A DNA stretch of 64,000 bases from Ecdyonurus torrentis (Eukaryota; Arthropoda; Insecta; Ephemeroptera; Heptageniidae), in the NCBI GenBank assembly GCA_949318235.1, contig OX439133.1:28199798-28263797 (forward strand), given 5' to 3'. Positions 61,301 through 64,000 of the stretch are shown one piece after another. The notes below the pieces were generated by a model. That model did no database searches. It was not told the DNA's origin and saw only the letters and a list, made by a program, of their open reading frames with translations. Numbering within the stretch: the stretch's first letter is position 1; each line of letters starts with the position of its first letter. A program made the translations under genes and the position numbers.

Positions 61301-63990
61301 TTTGCCTAAAACATGGGGATGTCAGTTCTCTGTTTACGTTCTCTAGCCTAGATTGCTGCTGGCGCCCAGTTTTCTTTAACTTTTACCATCACATAGTTTC
61401 TTTTTTCAGCACTTCCGTTTCCGGGATATAATAGTTAACATAGGCACTCATTCTAGTGTCTACCAAAAATGTAAACATTCCGTTCCTTTGGCTACGCTGT
61501 ATGTGAGAATTATATAATAAAAAAAATGATAAAACAAAAAATGTCGTCCAGAGTCTAGATTCAAATCTTAATGAGACTACGTTTATAGGGCTTTAGCATT
61601 CCAACATTTTCAATACGCTAATTTTTATGTTCATTCAGTATTGCATAACATTGATGTTAAAAAAAAACAGAATATAAAAACTGTAAACGTTGCAAAGCAT
61701 TCGTTAAGCAGTTTACAAAAAAATATTTTCTTTTAAGTCTTACAGAACTTTAACGGAGAAGCGACATCTCCATGTTTTATGCAGACCCACAGCACTCATT
61801 ACGTTAAAATTGGCAACGCTGTAGATGAAATTACTATAGCGTACTCTCTGATTGGTCCCTCAAATCGGCCACTTCTGGCCTCAGATTGGTGCCTTCAAAA
61901 GTAACGTTGCCAAGTTTAAACTGTTGAGTGTTATGGTCTGCCTAAAATTTGGGCTGTTGCTTCTCTGTTTAAACTCTCTAGTTTGTGTTAACGTTATATT
62001 TTATAACCTTTAATATTTCCATATAATTATTAATTTTCTCACAACTTAAGTAAAGGGTGTATGTGAATGACGTCATAAATAGTGCGCTTGGATGCCATAC
62101 TGAAGTAATGAATAACATTGCTCAGCATAGGGCAAACTTCGTTTTTCGCTATTTTCTCTAATAGGAAATCAGTTAATTTTTTGTCATTATTATTTTGCTC
62201 ACATACTTGAGATGCAAAGTTGAACTGTTAAAAGCATCAATGTTCTCAAAAATATTGCTAAGTATTTTTTAACTGGCAAAATGAGTTACTTCCCTATACC
62301 CAGTTCGTGTATTGATTTATTCAATACATCGTCGACTTTAACATGAATTCATACACCCTATACAACATAATATATAATATTTCATAAAATGAAAAAAATA
62401 TTTTATATACTTCTCTTACTTGTGCTAAAAAAATAGTCTCTTATACAATTCACTTGGTCTAAGTTTTTAAAAAATGCCGGTCTCATACCCATGCTACAAC
62501 ACTCGGTCCATGATTTATAAGCTGTGACCTAATATTGCATACACCAAAAGTTACAATTAATATCAATAATAGGTACATATCGCTGGCCACACGTCTAAAT
62601 GGTGTAAAAGCAATTTTCAAATTATTGTGAGTGATTATAATCACCTTCCACGGCCATCGCGAGTGGCGTATATCATCATGTGCTGGAAGCATATAGCTTA
62701 TTCGCCAATCGGGATTGCCGTGAAAGGCACTCTAAAAAATGGTACATTTCTTTATTTATGAACACTTAATTATTTAAGTTAATCACTTTTACGTTATTAT
62801 GAGTAGATAAAAAAATTGCTTTTTGGCAAATTATTAAGAATAGCATTAGCTATTTTAGCTTAAAAAAGCTTCAAACAACTGAAATTAGCTGTTTTTAATA
62901 ATTTGCTAAAATGCATTATTTTAGCTACTCATTATAACTTAAAAGTGTATATTATCTTAAATAAGTTAGTAGTATTTGAAAGCAAAGGAATGAACCATTT
63001 TTTAGAGTGGGTGCATTCACCGCACTCGCGTCAGCATTAAGTTTGTTTTTAATCAATAATACGGCCTTAACATGGCTTTAACGGCCAGCGATATATGTAC
63101 AGGTACAAAACTGAAAAGGAAGACAAGTACTGGTGGAAATAGAAATCACGCAACGAGAAAAATTTAAGCCATTAAGAAGCTATCCTGAACCATCTCCTAT
63201 GTTTTACTATCACGTGATTTCTTTTCTGATTTTTCCTATTCCATTTTGTGCGTTTAAAAACATAATAAATGATGTTTAAGTTCTTTTGAAAGTTCCAAAA
63301 TAAAATATTGCAAATTGTTATCGTGCCATAAGTTAAAATTCAAAAAGTTTCTTAGAATCAGTTTTAGCGACTATAATATTTTAGCATGCTGGTTAAGTAA
63401 ACAAATGTATATTATATTTATTAAATAATTTATTTACAACACGCTGAATCTTATCTGTTGTTATAAAGGAAGTGCAGGGGTTACAACATAGCTTCATCAA
63501 TGTTAGATATTGAGAAGAACTGTTCATAAACTTATAAATGATGACCCAAAGCCCTTCCGTAACCCCAAAAAACTGTGCTCATCCTGGGAGATATGGAACT
63601 ATTCCCATATAACGGTTTTACTATAAAAAGGTTTTAGCAAGTTGCATATCTCACAGGATGAGCGCAAGTTTGAGGGGCTATTATGGGGCTAAGGAAGGGC
63701 TTTGGGGCATCATATAAGAGTCAATGAACAGTTCATTTTATTATCTAGCATTAAAAAAAGCCATGTTGTAACCCCTGAACTTTCCCTTTAATATTTAATT
63801 GCTTGAAAAATTACGTTTATTTTAAATAAAATGAAGAAAATTAAATTAAGCATAAAGTTCATTCATGTTATATATTTAACGTACAAAAATCTGTAACTAT
63901 AAACAGTACCTGTAAAACGTACCTTTGCTGGTGTTATTAAATAATATTTATTGTCACACTGTATTAATTTAACCTTTCTTGCTTGCAGGT
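49087..63990 (-). CDS. gene A: two C-type lectin domains and a Thr-rich C-terminus (multi-exon, 5' part outside window)
   Basis: Exons 5' to 3': 63923-63990, 62420-62528, 59965-60209 (lectin domain 1, 422 nt), 57960-58148 linker, 56980-57004 possible microexon, 56203-56258, 54364-54475, 53270-53493 (lectin domain 2, 392 nt), and 49087-49494 Thr-rich terminal exon. All introns are GT..AG and phases match gene B exon for exon. The two domains of one gene are less alike than each is to its counterpart in the other gene, so a two-domain gene was duplicated in tandem. Likely a secreted or surface recognition protein. A 200-base gap (56301-56500) lies within an intron and does not touch an exon. 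If 53270 is spliced to 45774 (both phase 0) the two genes form one four-lectin transcript. Confidence 0.7.
50171..50223. repeat. (TA)n microsatellite, left of the tRNA-like array
   Basis: About 26 TA units, ending exactly where the first 418-bp unit begins. Confidence 0.95.
50405..50477 (-). tRNA. tRNA-Cys-like (GCA) sequence, probable pseudo-tRNA/SINE head
   Basis: A box TAGCTCAATGG and B box GGTTCGATTCC are perfect pol III signals. The D arm (GCTC/GAGC) and T arm (GTCGG/CCGGC) fold. The anticodon loop GCGCAAA puts GCA at 34-36 but has C instead of the invariant U33, and the acceptor stem has two or more mismatches. It is therefore more likely a tRNA-derived repeat than a working tRNA. Confidence 0.5.
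50823..50895 (-). tRNA. tRNA-Cys-like sequence, second copy
   Basis: Identical to 50405-50477 and exactly 418 bases away. Same defects. Confidence 0.5.
51641..51713 (+). tRNA. tRNA-Cys-like sequence, inverted copy
   Basis: Same sequence on the plus strand in the inverted part of the array. A truncated copy pair (3' halves only) meets at the palindrome centre, 51241-51295. Confidence 0.5.
51817..51883. repeat. (TA)n microsatellite, right of the tRNA-like array
   Basis: About 33 TA units starting straight from the last unit (..ACTTTGATATATA). Confidence 0.95.
51920..51997 (-). CDS. candidate signal-peptide exon
   Basis: ATG at 51997 opens 26 codons with a hydrophobic core (MKYVTCLAVSLSL) followed by a GTATGT donor at 51919. 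It ends in phase 0, so it could splice to 49494 or to 45774, both phase-0 acceptors. It lies in the last intron of gene A, inside the inverted-arm region, so it may be a first exon of gene B, an alternative start or chance. Confidence 0.3.
52740..53269. other. intronic sequence, A-rich
   Basis: Poly(A) tract at 52739-52763 and AT-rich DNA up to the donor of exon 53270-53493. No gene. Confidence 0.5.
53270..53493 (-). CDS. gene A, lectin domain 2, last exon (224 nt)
   Basis: The acceptor AAATTATAG precedes 53493 and the donor GTATTA follows 53270. It encodes YFTGQVDSNLTRNFASC, MQGEPDNKEKREACVAL and IRCGDVFNVICE. Twin of 10262-10485 in length and phase. Confidence 0.88.
53646..53967. repeat. 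palindromic MITE, copy 2 of the family at 14298-14617
   Basis: It starts TTAAAGGTGTAGAACACTTT and ends GGTGTCCTACGCCTTTAA. AATCAACGTTGATTTT and AAAATGGCGC..GCGCCATTTTG are in the arms. Confidence 0.85.
54364..54475 (-). CDS. gene A, lectin domain 2, middle exon (112 nt)
   Basis: The acceptor CTAACTTTAAG precedes 54475 and the donor GTAAAA follows 54364. It encodes LDTWNECCYWNMKPASIEK. Same length as 11655-11766. Confidence 0.85.
55140..55240. repeat. (TTGA)n microsatellite
   Basis: About 24 TTGA/GATT units. Confidence 0.95.
55535..55990. repeat. iterated GTTACTC/ACGTTAC motif region, possible hAT-like element
   Basis: It opens GCAGACTTGGTCAAGTTACT. GTTACTCA or ACGTTACT occurs at about 55579, 55613, 55655 and, in related form, 55935-55980. 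Compare 35526-35700, which starts alike but iterates GAGCG. Confidence 0.4.
56203..56258 (-). CDS. gene A, lectin domain 2, first exon (56 nt)
   Basis: The acceptor GAAACATCAG precedes 56258 and the donor GTAAAC follows 56203. It encodes TYVFESERKIYFLSTKK. Same length as 14087-14142. Confidence 0.72.
56301..56500. other. assembly gap (200 N)
   Basis: Exactly 200 undetermined bases with TATATA on both sides, so the true content is probably a (TA)n tract of unknown length plus whatever lies within. Confidence 0.99.
56501..56597. repeat. (TA)n microsatellite next to the gap
   Basis: About 48 TA units running from the gap to the next MITE. Confidence 0.95.
56596..56815. repeat. palindromic MITE, ~220 bp
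   Basis: ATCTTCTCGCGTCAAGATGA-type left end is mirrored by TCATCTTGACGCGAGAAGAT at the right. The inner arms with ATGAACGATCTACACTTTAC also pair. Confidence 0.85.
56980..57004 (-). CDS. gene A, predicted 25-nt microexon before lectin domain 2
   Basis: The acceptor TATATTTAG precedes 57004 and a GTAAGT donor follows 56980. The length is 1 mod 3, which bridges the phase gap between 57960 and 56258. It would encode ISSNATKL with an N-glycosylation sequon. Confidence 0.45.
57322..57776. repeat. (GAAAG)n pentanucleotide array, ~450 bp
   Basis: About 90 almost perfect GGAAA units, pure polypurine on the plus strand. The open frames across it on both strands are repeat translations. Confidence 0.97.
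57960..58148 (-). CDS. gene A linker exon between the two lectin domains (63 codons)
   Basis: The acceptor ACGACTCAG precedes 58148 and the donor GTAAAT follows 57960. It encodes a Lys/Asn/Ser-rich segment ending NITHCNIAMCKNK. It matches the position, phase and C-x4-C-KN ending of 34094-34243. Confidence 0.65.
58195..58440. repeat. palindromic MITE related to 4481-4916
   Basis: TTATCGCGATAGCCATAGAA and, beyond a central A-run (58300-58327), the inverse with TTGCGATAAATG. The ends GCTAAAGCACACTTCTTTTA / TAAAAGTAGAAGTGTG pair. Confidence 0.75.
58594..58834. repeat. palindromic MITE, ~240 bp
   Basis: GGAAATGTTGCTCCACAAAA at the left is mirrored by ..CGTGGAGCAACATTTCC at the right. A (GA)n tract lies near the centre. 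Confidence 0.85.
59025..59387. repeat. palindromic MITE, ~360 bp
   Basis: AACAACTGTTTTGAGTCTGA and its inverse TCAGCCTCAAAACAGTTGTT form the ends. The interior matches 11340-11525 inverted. Confidence 0.8.
59485..59935. repeat. iterated CGAGCTT/AAGCTCG motif region
   Basis: At least ten copies of GAGCTT, CGAGCT or AAGCTCG in both orientations, with AGCCCGAGCC and TCAGCCCGGGCT near the two ends. Probably a non-autonomous element with subterminal motif repeats. It ends ~30 bases from exon 59965-60209. Confidence 0.5.
59965..60209 (-). CDS. gene A, lectin domain 1, last exon (245 nt)
   Basis: The acceptor ATAATTCAG precedes 60209 and the donor GTATTG follows 59965. It encodes VGHVDAYLNRTFINC, NEPDNQANTEAC and GIADFFCNPAFFYQVLCE. 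With 62420-62528 it adds up to 354 nt, a whole number of codons. Confidence 0.85.
60525..60915. repeat. palindromic MITE, ~390 bp
   Basis: AAAGCCCTTGTCAACTTACT at the left is mirrored by AGTGAGTTGACAAGGCCTTT at the right. The arms share ACACCAACACGTTGATTT and TATATCACG. Arms are long (~130 bases) and well conserved. Confidence 0.88.
61035..61355. repeat. MITE (TTAACAGAGAAATGACACCC family)
   Basis: CAGAGAAATGACACCCCCAT at the left is mirrored by ATGGGGATGTCAGTTCTCTG at the right. The inner arms carry ATTGGTGC..GGCACCAAT segments. Confidence 0.75.
61738..61985. repeat. MITE, same family, second copy
   Basis: AACTTTAACGGAGAAGCGAC at the left and GTTGCTTCTCTGTTTAAACT at the right. ~245 bp. Confidence 0.75.
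62420..62528 (-). CDS. gene A, lectin domain 1, middle exon (109 nt)
   Basis: The acceptor GCAATATTAG precedes 62528 and the donor GTAAGA follows 62420. It encodes KSWTECCSMGMRPAFFKNLD. The overlapping longer frame in this place is a shadow. Confidence 0.82.
62728..63012. repeat. palindromic MITE, ~280 bp
   Basis: CACTCTAAAAAATGGTACAT at the left and ATGAACCATTTTTTAGAGTG at the right. The arms include GGCAAATTATTAA and its inverse. Confidence 0.85.
63100..63260. repeat. MITE (GGAAGTGCC..CACGTGA family), diverged copy
   Basis: ACTGAAAAGGAAGACAAGTA with AAATCACGCAACG, and the inverse TATCACGTGATTTCTTTTC. Confidence 0.5.
63465..63795. repeat. palindromic MITE (GGGGTTACAACATGGCTTCT family), copy 3
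   Basis: GGGGTTACAACATAGCTTCA at the left and AAGCCATGTTGTAACCCCTG at the right. Same family as 46275-46625 and 46950-47300. Confidence 0.82.
63923..63990 (-). CDS. gene A, lectin domain 1, first exon (68 nt)
   Basis: The acceptor ATTCCAG precedes 63990 and the donor GTACGT follows 63923. It encodes KLIQCDNKYYLITPAK. The acceptor is only ten bases from the window edge, so its polypyrimidine tract is not visible. Exact length match with gene B exon 43883-43950. Confidence 0.65.
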
Positions 63991-64000
63991 CTGGAATATT

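Noticed and set aside
62483..62692. 69-codon minus-strand frame
   Set aside because: It overlaps the lectin exon 62420-62528 in a different frame; the lectin frame has conserved residues and splice sites.

Overview
The window is AT-rich DNA from an invertebrate animal (eukaryotic nuclear genome). It has split genes with GT..AG introns, C-type lectin and trypsin-like exons, long microsatellites, many short palindromic transposons, a LINE fragment, tRNA-derived repeats and a 200-base assembly gap. I cannot name the species from sequence alone.

The centrepiece is a whole Polinton/Maverick (adintovirus-like) element at 16044-33233, about 17.2 kb. A perfect 6-bp target duplication, CAGACA, flanks it at 16038-16043 and 33234-33239, and it ends in inverted repeats of about 0.5 kb. 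Its genes all lie on the minus strand. In transcription order they are protein-primed-type DNA polymerase B (with an apparent intron), FtsK/HerA-type packaging ATPase, a small basic protein with a hydrophobic tail, an uncharacterised basic protein, retrovirus-like integrase with chromodomain, penton-like protein, pVI-like protein, major capsid protein, adenain-like protease, two uncharacterised ORFs, and a BIR-RING inhibitor-of-apoptosis gene. Together these cover genome replication, integration, packaging and capsid building. PolB, penton, major capsid protein and IAP are broken by in-frame stops or frameshifts, so this copy is a fairly young fossil. TATA boxes sit just upstream of several of its genes. 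A 1.3-kb Tc1/mariner-type non-autonomous element is nested in the PolB intron.

The host genes around it are on the same strand. By matching exon sequence, exon length and splice phase I reconstruct two tandem paralogous genes, each with two C-type lectin domains and a Thr-rich last exon. Gene A has exons from 63990 down to 49087, and its 5' part lies beyond the window. Gene B has exons from 45774 down to 8385. Corresponding CTLD exons have the same or nearly the same length (68/68, 109/103, 245/248, 56/56, 112/112, 224/224 nt). The Polinton sits in a gene B intron, between a linker exon (34094-34243) and the second lectin domain. The two sets could also be one four-lectin gene with an alternative 3' exon.

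Elsewhere there is a LINE reverse transcriptase remnant (1-1340), the last two exons of a trypsin-like protease whose catalytic Ser is replaced by Ile (2244-3481, plus strand), a 2.3-kb foldback palindrome with internal ~125-bp repeats (5380-7654), and an array of 418-bp units carrying a tRNA-Cys-like sequence that turns back on itself (50225-51815). More than twenty MITE-like palindromes fill the introns. Large polypurine arrays lie at 8900-10046 and 57322-57776. The remaining intergenic and intronic stretches are AT-rich, and I see no further genes in them.
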